From Pelomonas sp965229315 (GTDB taxonomy: Bacteria; Pseudomonadota; Gammaproteobacteria; Burkholderiales; Burkholderiaceae_C): a DNA stretch of 64,000 bases. The stretch's first letter is position 1. Every line of letters starts with the position of its first letter. This document shows, piece after piece, positions 40,113 to 48,995 of this stretch. The notes under the pieces were generated by a model. The model had not been told where the DNA came from and did not search any database. It worked only from the letters and a program-made list of their open reading frames with translations. The stretch lies in the NCBI RefSeq assembly GCF_965229315.1, contig NZ_CBDDJA010000002.1, positions 2,356,001-2,420,000 of the forward strand, given 5' to 3'. A program made the translations under genes and the position numbers.

Positions 40113-40814
40113 CTAGGCCGCCGAATCGACGAGCACCAGCTCCGCATCGGCCTGCGCCGTGACGCGGAAGGTCTCGACGTCGCGGATGGCCGCGCCGTCA
40201 CGCGCCGCCAGCGCCACGCCGTCGACCTCGACCGCGCCGCTGGCTGCCACCAGGTAGGCGCGGCGGCCGGCGCCCAGCGTGTACTCGGTCGACTCGCCGG
40301 CCTTCAGCGTCGCGCCCAGCACCCGGGCGTTCGTGCGGATGGGCAGCGCGTCCTCGTCACCGGCCACGCCACTGGCCAGCGCCACGAACTGGCCCGAGCG
40401 GTCGCCCTTGGGGAAGGGCTTGGCGCCCCACGACGGCGGCTGGCCGCGGCCGTCCGGGATGATCCAGATCTGGAAGATCTTGGTCGTCACCGGCTCCTGG
40501 TTGTATTCCGAGTGGCGGATGCCGCTGCCCGCGCTCATCACCTGCACGTCGCCCGCTTCGGTGCGGCCGGTGTTGCCCAGGTTGTCCTGGTGCGTGATGG
40601 CGCCTTCACGGACGTAGGTGATGATTTCCATGTCCGCATGGGCATGCGGCGGGAAGCCGGTGCCCGGGGCGATGGCATCGTCGTTCCACACCCGCAACGC
40701 GCCCCAGCCCATGCGGGCCGGGTCGTGATAGCCGGCGAACGAGAAGTGGTGCTTGGCGTCCAGCCAACCGTGGTTGGCGCTGCCCAGCGTGTCGAAGGGA
40801 CGGCGGTCGATCAT
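40113..40814 (-). CDS. Pirin-family protein (YhhW-like)
   Basis: A 233-residue bicupin pirin. The metal-binding residues are in FPPHAHADMEIITYV (two His and a Glu) and in SGIRHSEYN (His). E. coli YhhW of this family has quercetin 2,3-dioxygenase activity in vitro; the physiological role is usually unknown. It is the first minus-strand gene next to the divergent LysR regulator, so it is probably the most directly controlled target. Confidence 0.92.
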   Translation of the reverse strand: MIDRRPFDTLGSANHGWLDAKHHFSFAGYHDPARMGWGALRVWNDDAIAPGTGFPPHAHADMEIITYVREGAITHQDNLGNTGRTEAGDVQVMSAGSGIRHSEYNQEPVTTKIFQIWIIPDGRGQPPSWGAKPFPKGDRSGQFVALASGVAGDEDALPIRTNARVLGATLKAGESTEYTLGAGRRAYLVAASGAVEVDGVALAARDGAAIRDVETFRVTAQADAELVLVDSAA

Positions 40815-40915
40815 GGTGTTTCTCCTGCGGTGTCGTGTTGCGATGGAGAGACTTTAGGAATTGACCATCAATAAGAGAATAGAAAATATGGAAAACAATT
40901 CATTCCGAACTTGAC
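40815..40915. promoter_or_regulatory. Divergent promoter region between pirin and LysR genes
   Basis: This 101-base gap is strikingly A/T-rich for the window, especially 40853-40905 (AATAAGAGAATAGAAAATAT and following). It probably holds both promoters and the LysR binding site. I cannot fix the hexamers with confidence. Confidence 0.5.
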
Positions 40916-41839
40916 ATGAGCAAGTTGCCTGACCTGCAAGCGTGGGCGATCTTTGCGAAGGTCGCCGAGACGGGCTCCTTCGCCAAGGCCGCGGCCGACC
41001 TGGCGATCTCGCAGCCCACCGTCTCGAAGGCGCTCACGCGGCTGGAGGGCCGGCTGCGCACGACGCTGTTCCACCGCACCTCACGCAAGATGTCGCTGAC
41101 CGCCAGTGGCCAGGCGTCGCTGGAGCGCGCGATGCGCATCCTGGCCGAGGGCGAGGCGGTCGAGGCCGAGGTGACGGAGCAGTCCAAGAGCCTGCGCGGC
41201 ACGATACGCATCGCCGCGCCGATGTCGTTCGGCGTCACGCACCTGGGGCCGGCGCTGCCCGAGTTCATGGAGCGCCACCCCGAGGTCATGCTGGACCTGC
41301 ACTTCAGCGACGAACTGATCGATGTCGTCGCGCAGGGCTACGACATCGCGCTGCGCATCTCGTCGCTGCCCGACTCCAGCCTGCTGGCGCGGCGGCTTTG
41401 CACGGTGCGCATCCTGCTGGTGGGCGCGCCGGCCTATTTCGAGCACCACGGCCACCCGACGCACCCGCGCGACCTCGCCACGCACCGCGCGCTGCGCTAC
41501 GTGCATGCACGGATTGGTGAGGCCTGGCGCTTCAGGCACCAGACCCAGGGCGAGTTCGCGCAGGTGGTGCCGTCGTCGCTGCAGGTCAACAACGCCGAGG
41601 CGCTGGTGCCGGCGCTGCGCGCCGGGCTGGGCCTGGCGCTGCAACCGGAGTTCCTCGCCTGGGAAGACCTGCAGTCAGGCGCCCTGCTGACCACGCTGCC
41701 CGAGTGGCAGGTGCCGCCCATCGCGCTGCACATCGTCACGCCGCCCGGCCGCGCCAAGCCGGCGCGCGTGCAGGCGCTGATCGAATTCCTGGCCCGGCAT
41801 TTCGCCGAGGCGCCGTGGGCGCTGGAGCCGGCGAAGTAG
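40916..41839 (+). CDS. LysR-family transcriptional regulator
   Basis: A 307-residue LysR regulator. The N-terminal helix-turn-helix is at about 10-65 (FAKVAETGSFAKAAADLAISQPTVSKAL), followed by the inducer-binding domain (GTIRIAAPMSFGVTHLGPALPEF). It is transcribed divergently from the pirin gene and so most likely controls the pirin, isochorismatase, amidohydrolase, DoxX-like and MFS set. The inducer is unknown. Confidence 0.92.
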   Translation: MSKLPDLQAWAIFAKVAETGSFAKAAADLAISQPTVSKALTRLEGRLRTTLFHRTSRKMSLTASGQASLERAMRILAEGEAVEAEVTEQSKSLRGTIRIAAPMSFGVTHLGPALPEFMERHPEVMLDLHFSDELIDVVAQGYDIALRISSLPDSSLLARRLCTVRILLVGAPAYFEHHGHPTHPRDLATHRALRYVHARIGEAWRFRHQTQGEFAQVVPSSLQVNNAEALVPALRAGLGLALQPEFLAWEDLQSGALLTTLPEWQVPPIALHIVTPPGRAKPARVQALIEFLARHFAEAPWALEPAK

Positions 41840-41875
41840 TGCCGGAACTGGCGATCCGATTCAGTCGCTGAAAAG

Positions 41876-41899
41876 AAAAAGCCGCTGACAGCGGCTTTT
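41876..41899. terminator. Bidirectional hairpin terminator between LysR gene and tRNA-Ser
   Basis: AAGCCGCT-GAC-AGCGGCTT forms an 8-bp stem with a three-base loop (41879-41897). It has T residues on the plus side and a longer T-rich run on the minus strand (TTTTTCTTTT). It can end transcription of the LysR gene from the left and of the tRNA from the right. Confidence 0.85.
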
Positions 41900-41910
41900 G
41901 CAATGTGCTT

Positions 41911-42003
41911 TGGCGGAGTCGGAGGGATTCGAACCCTCGATGCAGGTTTTGCCCACATACTCCCTTAGCAGGGGAGCACCTTCGGCCACTCGGTCACGAC
42001 TCC
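41911..42003 (-). tRNA. tRNA-Ser (anticodon GCU)
   Basis: Read on the minus strand: a 7-bp acceptor stem GGAGTCG/CGACTCC with a G discriminator and an encoded CCA end. The anticodon loop CTGCTAA (anticodon GCT in DNA) is closed by CTCCC/GGGAG. There is a long variable arm as expected for a class II serine tRNA, and a T-loop GGTTCGAATCC. It decodes AGC and AGU. Total 93 bases. Confidence 0.97.
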
Positions 42004-42016
42004 AGCACAGCCGCAC

Positions 42017-42022
42017 ATTCTA
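42017..42022 (-). promoter_or_regulatory. Probable -10 element of the tRNA-Ser promoter
   Basis: TAGAAT on the minus strand lies 13 bases before the tRNA 5' end. The expected -35 position falls at the end of lysC and is not a good match (TAAAAG), so only the -10 is proposed. Confidence 0.4.
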
Positions 42023-42052
42023 CACCACGCGCGGCAGCACTTTTACGAAGTT

Positions 42053-43327
42053 TCAGGCCGGAACCTGCTCCTGGTCCAGATCAAAGGCCTTGTGCAGCGC
42101 GCGCACGGCCAGCTCCATGTACTTCTCGTCGATGACGACGCTGGTCTTGATCTCGCTGGTGGAGATCATCTGGATGTTGATGCCCTCCTCGCTCAGCGCG
42201 CGGAACATCTTGCTGGCCACGCCCACGTGCGAGCGCATGCCGATGCCGACGATGGACACCTTGCAGATCTTGGGGTCGCCCATGACCTTGCTGGCGTTCG
42301 TGGCCGGGCCGACGGTGTTCTGCAGCAGTTCCATCGTGCGCGCGTAGTCGTTGCGATGCACCGTGAACGAGAAGTCGGTCTTGCCGTCGTGGGAGACGTT
42401 CTGGATGATGACGTCGATGTCGATGTTGGCCTCGGCCACGGGGCCGAGGATCTGGAAGGCGATGCCGGGCTTGTCGGGCACGCCCAGCAGCGTCACCTTG
42501 GCCTCGTCGCGGTTGAAGGCAATGCCCGAAACGACGGCTTGTTCCATGTTCTCGTCCTCTTCGAAAGTGATCAGCGTGCCGGAGGCGGCCTCTTCATTGA
42601 TGTCGATGTCCCAGGGCGTGAAGCTGGACAGCACGCGCAGCGGCACACGGTATTTGCCGGCGAACTCGACCGAGCGGATCTGCAGGATCTTGGAGCCCAG
42701 CGACGCCATCTCCAGCATCTCCTCGAAGGAGATGGAGTGCAGGCGGCGCGCCTCGGGCACGATGCGCGGGTCGGTCGTGTAGACGCCGTCCACGTCGGTG
42801 TAGATCAGGCACTCGTCGGCCTTCATCGCCGCGGCGATGGCGACGGCCGACGTGTCAGAGCCGCCCCGGCCCAGCGTCGTGATGTTGTTGTCGGCGTCGA
42901 TCCCCTGGAAGCCTGCGACGACGACGACCTTGCCGGCCGCCAGGTCGGCGCGCACACGCTTGTCATCGATGCTTTCGATGCGGGCCTTGGTGTACGACGA
43001 ATCGGTGGCGACCGGCACCTGCCAGCCGGTGTAGCTGACCGACGGCACACCTTCGGCCTGCAGCGCGATGGCGAGCAACCCCACCGACACCTGCTCTCCC
43101 GTGGCGGCGATCATGTCCAGCTCACGCATGACCTCGGGCGTGGTGCTGGCCGGCGAGAGTTCCTTCGCCAGGCCCAGCAGCCGGTTGGTCTCGCCGCTCA
43201 TCGCCGAAGGCACGACCACCAGCTGATGGCCGGCGCGCACCCATTTGGCAACACGCTTGGCGACGTTGCGAATGCGGTCAGTGGAACCCATCGAGGTGCC
43301 GCCGTACTTGTGGACGATCAGAGCCAT
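42053..43327 (-). CDS. lysC: Aspartate kinase (lysine/threonine-type pathway entry)
   Basis: A 424-residue aspartokinase that phosphorylates aspartate as the first step to lysine, threonine and methionine. It starts MALIVHKYGGTSMGS and carries TLGRGGSDTSAVA plus YTDVDGVYTTDPR in the kinase domain. Two C-terminal ACT domains (about 265-410, with GIAFQILGPVAEANIDID and VASKMFRALSEEGINIQMIS) allow feedback control by end-product amino acids. Length and ends match the family. It is the last gene of the run tilS-lysC on the minus strand, with the tRNA-Ser downstream. Confidence 0.96.
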   Translation of the reverse strand: MALIVHKYGGTSMGSTDRIRNVAKRVAKWVRAGHQLVVVPSAMSGETNRLLGLAKELSPASTTPEVMRELDMIAATGEQVSVGLLAIALQAEGVPSVSYTGWQVPVATDSSYTKARIESIDDKRVRADLAAGKVVVVAGFQGIDADNNITTLGRGGSDTSAVAIAAAMKADECLIYTDVDGVYTTDPRIVPEARRLHSISFEEMLEMASLGSKILQIRSVEFAGKYRVPLRVLSSFTPWDIDINEEAASGTLITFEEDENMEQAVVSGIAFNRDEAKVTLLGVPDKPGIAFQILGPVAEANIDIDVIIQNVSHDGKTDFSFTVHRNDYARTMELLQNTVGPATNASKVMGDPKICKVSIVGIGMRSHVGVASKMFRALSEEGINIQMISTSEIKTSVVIDEKYMELAVRALHKAFDLDQEQVPA

Positions 43328-43387
43328 GTGTTTGAGCGAAGGCTGAAGGCCGAGCAGCCGGGGTGGCACGCTCGCAAACCCCTGATT

Positions 43388-44701
43388 TTATGCGGCCGCC
43401 CCGCCGCCGCCTTCGCTCTGCGGCAAGGTTGGGTCCTCCAGCCAACGCACGACGAGTTGCGGCTCATCTTTTGCGGCGAAGGCACGGGCGTCCATGCCCA
43501 GGCCCGCCACGGCAATCAGGCGCTCGTCGGCATCGAACAGCAGCGGGCCACCGCGCCGCCAAGATGGCAGGCCCGCGTCCTGGCAGGCCTTCTTCAGGCT
43601 GCGCGCCGTGGCGGCCGGCGCGCGCTGGAACTGCTCGGCACCACGGCGGCCGCGCTGGGTCAGGTGCGTGAGGCGCGACGGGGCCGTGCCGGGCGAGCCC
43701 GCCGCGACCACCCATGTGCCATGCCAGGCCGGCTGCGGGTACGTCCCGGGCAGGCTGAGGTCGAGGGTCGTGGACGCAGGCACCGGCGTCGGCGGCTGAG
43801 CCCAGAAAAGACCATCCCGATAGGCATGCAGGCTGCCGCCCGGCGCAGGCCAGGATTGAGGCGCCCCAGGCCGCCACTCCTTCAGCAGCCGTTCGACGAG
43901 GCTGGCAGGCGTGTCGGTGCGAGCCGACAGCCAGGCGCGCAACGCGTTGCTCGCCCGCGCGGGCGAGAGGGCCGCCAGCGCCGCCAGGTCCAGCCGCTCG
44001 GCAGTCGCTGCCGCCGCCAGATCGGACGCGGCGACTTCATCCGCCAGCTCGCGCGCCTGCTGCGCCCAGCGCGCCGCCTGAGCGAGCCCCGCTTCTGCCG
44101 AAGGAAAAGCCGGCCACAGCGTCTGACGCAGCCGGTTGCGCGCAAAGCGGGTGTCGCCGTTGCTCGGGTCCTCGATCCAGCGCAGGCCGTGCTGCTGCGC
44201 GTAGGCCAGGATCAAGTCGCGCGACCGGTCCAGCCACGGCCGCGCCCAGCAGACATCGCCGCGCCACTGCGCCCGCGGCATGGCGGACAAGCCCGCGGTG
44301 CCCGCGCCGCGCAGCGCCTGCAACAGGAAGGTCTCGGCCTGGTCACGCCGGTGATGCGCCAGCAGCAGCAGGTCCGCGCCGGCGGCCACGGCCATGTCGT
44401 GCAGTGCGCGATGCCGGCCGGCGCGGGCCCACGCCTCGACGCTGTCGCCCGTCCGCGGCCGACCGCTCAGCCGCGTGCAGGCAAAGCCCGCACCGAACTC
44501 GGCTGCGATGCGCTCGCAATGCGCGGCCCAGTCATCCGCCTGCGGCTGCAGGCCGTGGTGCACATGCAAGGCCAGGACACGCTGAGCACCCGCCGACGCG
44601 CGGACGGTGGCATGCAACAACGCGGTGGAGTCGAGGCCGCCGCTGAAGGCGACCGCGACGGCATCAATCTCAGCGATTCTTGGTGTCGCTGAAACGGCCA
44701 T
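43388..44701 (-). CDS. tilS: tRNA(Ile)-lysidine synthase
   Basis: A 437-residue TilS, which converts C34 of tRNA-Ile(CAU) to lysidine. The PP-loop motif SGGLDS is at about residues 20-25, followed by HVHHGLQ, AHHRRDQAET and ARNRLRQTLWP; C-terminal TilS domains reach to about 425. It begins 32 bases inside the end of accA, a longer overlap than others here. The start is therefore slightly uncertain, but the residues just after it are needed for the fold. Essential housekeeping gene. Confidence 0.93.
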   Translation of the reverse strand: MAVSATPRIAEIDAVAVAFSGGLDSTALLHATVRASAGAQRVLALHVHHGLQPQADDWAAHCERIAAEFGAGFACTRLSGRPRTGDSVEAWARAGRHRALHDMAVAAGADLLLLAHHRRDQAETFLLQALRGAGTAGLSAMPRAQWRGDVCWARPWLDRSRDLILAYAQQHGLRWIEDPSNGDTRFARNRLRQTLWPAFPSAEAGLAQAARWAQQARELADEVAASDLAAAATAERLDLAALAALSPARASNALRAWLSARTDTPASLVERLLKEWRPGAPQSWPAPGGSLHAYRDGLFWAQPPTPVPASTTLDLSLPGTYPQPAWHGTWVVAAGSPGTAPSRLTHLTQRGRRGAEQFQRAPAATARSLKKACQDAGLPSWRRGGPLLFDADERLIAVAGLGMDARAFAAKDEPQLVVRWLEDPTLPQSEGGGGAAA

Positions 44702-45641
44702 AGGCCTGGATGCGCTCGTAGCGGCGATCCACCAGCTCGCGCGTCTTCAGGTCGCTGACCTGGCGCAGCGCGTCGGACAGTGCACGCTTCAGGTTGGACG
44801 CCATCTGCTTGCCGTCGCGGTGGGCGCCGCCGACGGGTTCGCTGACGATCTTGTCGATCAGGCCGAGGGCCTTCAGCCGATGCGCCGTGATGCCCAGCGC
44901 CTCGGCGGCTTCGGAGGCACGCTCGCTGCTCTTCCACAGGATGGACGCGCAACCCTCGGGCGAGATGACGGAGTAGGCGGAGAACTGCAGCATCAGCACC
45001 TGGTCGGCCACGCCGATGGCGAGCGCGCCGCCAGAGCCGCCTTCGCCGATGACGGTCGCGATGATGGGCACTTCCAGTTGCGCCATCTCGAAGATGTTGC
45101 GGCCGATGGCCTCGCTCTGACTGCGTTCCTCGGCACCGATGCCGGGGTAGGCGCCCATGGTGTCGATGAAGGTGAAGACCGGCAGGCCGAATTTCTCGGC
45201 CAGCTTCATCAGGCGCAATGCCTTGCGGTAGCCCTCCGGGCGCGGCATGCCGAAGTTGCGCAGCGTGCGCTCCTTGGCGTCGCTGCCGCGCTGGTGGCCG
45301 ATGACCATGCAGGCCTGGCCGTTGAAGCGCGCGATGCCGCCGACGATGGCCGCATCGTCCGCAAAGTGACGGTCACCGTGCAGTTCCTGGAACTCGGTGA
45401 AGACTTCGGCGCAGTAGTCCAGCGTCTGCGGCCGCTGCGGGTGGCGAGCCACCTGGTAGACCTGCCACGGCGCGACGCTGGAGTAGACCTCCTTCGTCAG
45501 TTGCTGGCTCTTCTTGGAGAGCCGGTCGATCTCCTCGGAGATGTCGACGGCCGATTCGCTTTGCACGTAGCGCAGCTCTTCGATCTTGGTTTCGAGTTCG
45601 GCGATGGGCTGCTCGAACTCAAGAAAGTGCTTTTTGCTCAT
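44670..45641 (-). CDS. accA: Acetyl-CoA carboxylase carboxyltransferase subunit alpha
   Basis: A 323-residue AccA, partner of AccD in transferring carboxyl from biotin to acetyl-CoA to make malonyl-CoA. Family landmarks are FLEFEQPIAELETKIEELR, GHQRGSDAKERTLRNFGMPRPEGYRKA, PVFTFIDTMGAYPGIGAEERSQSEAI and GEGGSGGALAIGVAD. It precedes tilS with an overlap, a gene order common in Burkholderiales. Confidence 0.97.
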   Translation of the reverse strand: MSKKHFLEFEQPIAELETKIEELRYVQSESAVDISEEIDRLSKKSQQLTKEVYSSVAPWQVYQVARHPQRPQTLDYCAEVFTEFQELHGDRHFADDAAIVGGIARFNGQACMVIGHQRGSDAKERTLRNFGMPRPEGYRKALRLMKLAEKFGLPVFTFIDTMGAYPGIGAEERSQSEAIGRNIFEMAQLEVPIIATVIGEGGSGGALAIGVADQVLMLQFSAYSVISPEGCASILWKSSERASEAAEALGITAHRLKALGLIDKIVSEPVGGAHRDGKQMASNLKRALSDALRQVSDLKTRELVDRRYERIQAYGRFSDTKNR

Positions 45642-45680
45642 CAGTGGTCCTGATATCAAAACCCAGCCCTGCCGTGCGGA

Positions 45681-45755
45681 GCCCTGGGAGCCGGCTTTGC
45701 CGGTCCCGGTGGCTCGCCCCCTTGAGGGGGCCGGCGCAGCCGGTAGGGGGTGGGC
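45681..45755. repeat. Cluster of three G/C-rich hairpins (intergenic repeat element)
   Basis: Three short inverted repeats follow one another: 45691-45703 (CCGGC-TTT-GCCGG), 45716-45731 (GCCCCC-TTGA-GGGGGC) and 45731-45743 (CCGGC-GCA-GCCGG). They lie between the glycosylase stop and the accA start. The CCCCCTTGAGGGGG core resembles repeats scattered through genomes of this order. There is no T-tract, so it may act as an RNA-stabilising or attenuating element rather than a plain terminator. Confidence 0.6.
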
Positions 45756-46396
45756 TAGTAATCCACGGGTAGCGGATCGAGGCTGCGCCAAATGTACCAA
45801 ACCGCCACCGATCGGTACGGCGCCCAGGCGTCGCCGACTTCGCGCGCCTCGGCGCGGGAAACGGGCTCGCCGGAGAAATAGTTCAGGCTGATGCCCTTGA
45901 GCAGGCCGATGTCGTCCAGCGGCATCACGTTGGGGCGCATCAGGTGAAAAATCAAGAACATCTCGGCCGTCCAGCGGCCGATGCCACGGATGGCCACGAG
46001 TTCTTCGATGATGGCTTCGTCGTCCATCTGCGCCCATTGGCGCACATGCACTTGGCCGTCGTCGAAGTGCTTGGCCAGGTCGCGCAGGTATTCGACCTTG
46101 CGCGCCGACAGGCCGGCGGCCCGCTGGGCCTCCACGCCCAGCGCCAGCACCGCGGCGGGCTGGAACTTCGGCGCCAGTTCGATCCAGCGCTGCCAGACCG
46201 ACTGGGCCGCCTTCACCGAAATCTGCTGCCCGACGATGGAGCGCGCCAGCGTGGCGAAGGCGTCGCCACGCGTCTGCAACCGGGCCTCGCCAAACTGCGG
46301 GATGAGCTTCTTCATGACCCGGTCGCGCTTGACCAGATGCCTGCAGGCCTCGTCCCAATAGTCGGGCGTGACCTCGACGGGGGGCTTCAACGCCAT
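45755..46396 (-). CDS. DNA-3-methyladenine glycosylase, AlkA-type (HhH-GPD)
   Basis: A 213-residue base-excision repair glycosylase. The helix-hairpin-helix is at about 125-145 (LVAIRGIGRWTAEMFLIFHL), and the following MPLDD contains the likely catalytic Asp. SIVGQQISVKAA near residue 54 is a family signature. It removes alkylated purines from DNA. It lacks the N-terminal AlkA domain, as is usual for this short subgroup. The ATG overlaps the cysS stop (ATGA). Confidence 0.92.
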   Translation of the reverse strand: MALKPPVEVTPDYWDEACRHLVKRDRVMKKLIPQFGEARLQTRGDAFATLARSIVGQQISVKAAQSVWQRWIELAPKFQPAAVLALGVEAQRAAGLSARKVEYLRDLAKHFDDGQVHVRQWAQMDDEAIIEELVAIRGIGRWTAEMFLIFHLMRPNVMPLDDIGLLKGISLNYFSGEPVSRAEAREVGDAWAPYRSVAVWYIWRSLDPLPVDY

Positions 46397-47775
46397 CAGC
46401 TCTTCACCCAGGTCGTGCCACCGGCACCGTCCTTCAGCGTGATGCCCCTGTCCGTCAGCTCCGCACGGATCGCGTCGGCACCGGCGAAATCCTTCGCCGC
46501 CTTGGCTGCGGCGCGGGCCGCGATGCGTTCCTCGATCCACGTCGCGTCGCCATCCGAGCCGCCCTGCAGATAGGCACGCGGTTCCTGCTGCAGCACCCCC
46601 AGCACGCCGGCCAGCGCCTTCAACAGGCCGGCGCGCTGCGGCGAGCGGTCGCGGTTGACCTCGTTGACGAGGTCGAACAGCACGGCGATGGCACCGGGCG
46701 TGCCGAAGTCTTCGTCCATGGCCGTCTTGAAGGCGGCGGCTGCGGGTTCGGTCCAGTCGATGGCGACGTCGGCGGGCGGCACGGTGTCCAGCGCCGTGTA
46801 CAGGCGCGTCAGCGCCGTGCGCGCGTCTTCCAGGTGCGCGTCGCTGAAGTTGAACGGGCGGCGGTAGTGCGTGCGCAGCATGAAGAAGCGCAGCGTCTCG
46901 CCGTCGAACTTCTGCAGCACGTCGCGGATGGTGAAGAAGTTGCCCAGGCTCTTGGACATCTTCTCCCCGTCGACGTTCAGGAAGCCGTTGTGCAACCAGT
47001 ACTTGGCGAAGTCGTAGCCGGCACCCTCGCTCTGGGCGATCTCGTTCTCGTGGTGCGGGAACTGCAGGTCGGCGCCGCCGCCATGGATGTCGAAGCTCTC
47101 GCCCAGCAGCGCGCAGCTCATGGCCGAGCACTCGATATGCCAGCCCGGGCGGCCTTCGCTGTAGCCAGCCGGGCCGCCGGCCCACTTGGCGTCCGCGGGT
47201 TCCTCGGCCTTGGCGGCCTTCCACAGCACGAAGTCCAGCGGATCGAGCTTGCCGTCGTCCACGGCCACGCGCTCGCCGGCGCGCAGGTCGTCCAGGCTCT
47301 TGCCGCTGAGCTTGCCGTAGCCGTCGAACTTGCGCACGGCGTAGTTCACATCGCCGCCCTCGGCGCGATAGGCGAGACCGCGTTCTTCCAGGCGCTCGAT
47401 CAGCGACAGCATCTGCGGCACGTAGTCGGTCGCGCGCGGCTCATGGTCGGGGCTGAGCAGGCCGACGGCGGCGAAGTCCTCGTGCATCGCCGCGCTCATC
47501 TCGTCGGTGAGCTGGCGGATCGTGATGCCGCGCTCGACGGCGCGCTTGATGATCTTGTCGTCGATGTCAGTGATGTTGCGCACGTAGGTGACGTCCAGGC
47601 CGCTGGCGCGCAGCCAGCGGTAGATGACGTCGAACGCCATGTTCATGCGCAAGTGCCCCATGTGGCACAAGTCGTAGACCGTGATGCCGCAGACGTACAT
47701 GCGGACCTGGCCGGGCACGAGCGGTTGGAAGTCTTCGAGATGGCGACTGAGGGAGTTGTAGACGCGCAAGGACAT
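46396..47775 (-). CDS. cysS: Cysteine-tRNA ligase
   Basis: A 459-residue class I synthetase. It has MYVCGITVYDLCHMGHLR (zinc Cys plus the HIGH-type motif HMGH), HIECSAM and HHENEIAQSE (further zinc ligands), and KMSKS in GEKMSKSLGN. The anticodon-binding C-terminus is intact. The start at 47775 matches family N-termini (SLRVYNSLSR). It is first in the cysS-glycosylase-accA-tilS-lysC minus-strand series and divergent from the TPR gene. A TATACT on the minus strand at 47852-47857 may be its -10. Confidence 0.96.
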   Translation of the reverse strand: MSLRVYNSLSRHLEDFQPLVPGQVRMYVCGITVYDLCHMGHLRMNMAFDVIYRWLRASGLDVTYVRNITDIDDKIIKRAVERGITIRQLTDEMSAAMHEDFAAVGLLSPDHEPRATDYVPQMLSLIERLEERGLAYRAEGGDVNYAVRKFDGYGKLSGKSLDDLRAGERVAVDDGKLDPLDFVLWKAAKAEEPADAKWAGGPAGYSEGRPGWHIECSAMSCALLGESFDIHGGGADLQFPHHENEIAQSEGAGYDFAKYWLHNGFLNVDGEKMSKSLGNFFTIRDVLQKFDGETLRFFMLRTHYRRPFNFSDAHLEDARTALTRLYTALDTVPPADVAIDWTEPAAAAFKTAMDEDFGTPGAIAVLFDLVNEVNRDRSPQRAGLLKALAGVLGVLQQEPRAYLQGGSDGDATWIEERIAARAAAKAAKDFAGADAIRAELTDRGITLKDGAGGTTWVKS

Positions 47776-47894
47776 GGAAACAAACGGGCGACAGCCACCA
47801 ACGAGAAGCCCCGCACCGGGTCCGCCCAGGCGGGGCTCATAGAATGAAATCAGTATAGCGGTCGACCCTCGCGCCGCTCCCCGACACAACCCTC

Positions 47895-48410
47895 ATGCGC
47901 TTTTGCCTCCCCACCCTCTTGCTGCTCGCCGCGCTGGCCTGGGCGCCGGCCCGCGCCGATGATCTCGCCAATGCCCAGCGCCTGTGGCTCGCCGGCCAGA
48001 AGACGCAGGCCGTCGACCAGATCGAGCAGGCGCTGACCCGCACACCGGACGACCTGCAGCTGCGCTTCGCCCTCGGCGTCATGCGCATGGAACTGGGCGA
48101 GCGCGCCAAGGCGCTGGACCTGTTCACGCGCCTGACGCAGGACTTCCCCGACCTGGCCGACCCCTACAACAACCTGGCCGTGCTGCATGCCGCCGCGGGC
48201 GAACTGGACGAAGCCCGGGTCGCGCTCGACCAGGCGCTGCGCCTGCAACCCGAACATGCCCAGGCGCAGGAAAACCTGGGCGACGTGCTGCTGCGCCTGG
48301 CGCTGCGCGCCTACCAGCGCGCGCAGAAGGCGTCGCTGGCCCCCAGCGACGCGCTGGCCGGCAAGATCAACCGCACGCTGGCGCTAACGCGCGAACTGCG
48401 GATGCCTTAA
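47895..48410 (+). CDS. Exported TPR-repeat protein
   Basis: A 171-residue protein with a signal peptide (cleavage near APARA, residues 17-21) and about three tetratricopeptide repeats (for example PDLADPYNNLAVLHAAAGELDEA). It should be a periplasmic scaffold for protein contacts. It lies 21 bases before the periplasmic cyclophilin gene and is probably co-transcribed, which hints at a role in envelope protein folding (inference). Confidence 0.85.
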   Translation: MRFCLPTLLLLAALAWAPARADDLANAQRLWLAGQKTQAVDQIEQALTRTPDDLQLRFALGVMRMELGERAKALDLFTRLTQDFPDLADPYNNLAVLHAAAGELDEARVALDQALRLQPEHAQAQENLGDVLLRLALRAYQRAQKASLAPSDALAGKINRTLALTRELRMP

Positions 48411-48431
48411 TCAGAGACCGACCACAGCCCC

Positions 48432-48995
48432 ATGAAGAAGACCCTCCCCCTCCTGCTCGCCGGCCTGCTGGCCCTGGGCTCGGCCGCCGCACAGACCGTG
48501 AAGCTGCAGACGACCGAAGGCACCATCCGCATCGAGCTGAATGCCGAGAAGGCGCCCAAGTCAGTCGCCAACTTCGTGCAGTACGTGAAGGCCGGCCACT
48601 ACAACGGCACCATCTTCCACCGTGTCATCGACGGCTTCATGATCCAGGGCGGCGGCTTCGACGCCAAGCTGACGCAGCGTCCGACCAAGCCGCCCATCCC
48701 GCTGGAATCGCACAACGGCCTGTCCAACGCGCGCGGCAGCATCGCCATGGCGCGCACCGGCGATCCCAACTCGGCCACCTCGCAGTTCTTCATCAACGTG
48801 GCCGACAACGTCCGCCTGGACGGTGACCCGGAGAATCCGGCCACCGGCTACGCCGTCTTCGGCCAGGTCATCGAGGGCATGGACGTCGTCGACAAGATCC
48901 GTGCCGCCGAAGTCGCCCCCCAGGGCATGCACCAGCACATGCCGACCAAGCCCATCCTCATCACCAAGGCTCTGATCGAGCCCACCAAGAAATGA
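48432..48995 (+). CDS. ppiA: Periplasmic peptidyl-prolyl cis-trans isomerase (cyclophilin)
   Basis: A 187-residue cyclophilin with a signal peptide (MKKTLPLLLAGLLALGSAAA, cleaved before Q), so periplasmic. The active-site phrases FHRVIDGFMIQGGGF and ATSQFFINVAD are intact. It catalyses proline isomerisation during protein folding. Its stop overlaps the start of the cytoplasmic paralogue (ATGA). The pair looks like a tandem duplication in which only the first copy carries an export signal. Confidence 0.93.
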   Translation: MKKTLPLLLAGLLALGSAAAQTVKLQTTEGTIRIELNAEKAPKSVANFVQYVKAGHYNGTIFHRVIDGFMIQGGGFDAKLTQRPTKPPIPLESHNGLSNARGSIAMARTGDPNSATSQFFINVADNVRLDGDPENPATGYAVFGQVIEGMDVVDKIRAAEVAPQGMHQHMPTKPILITKALIEPTKK

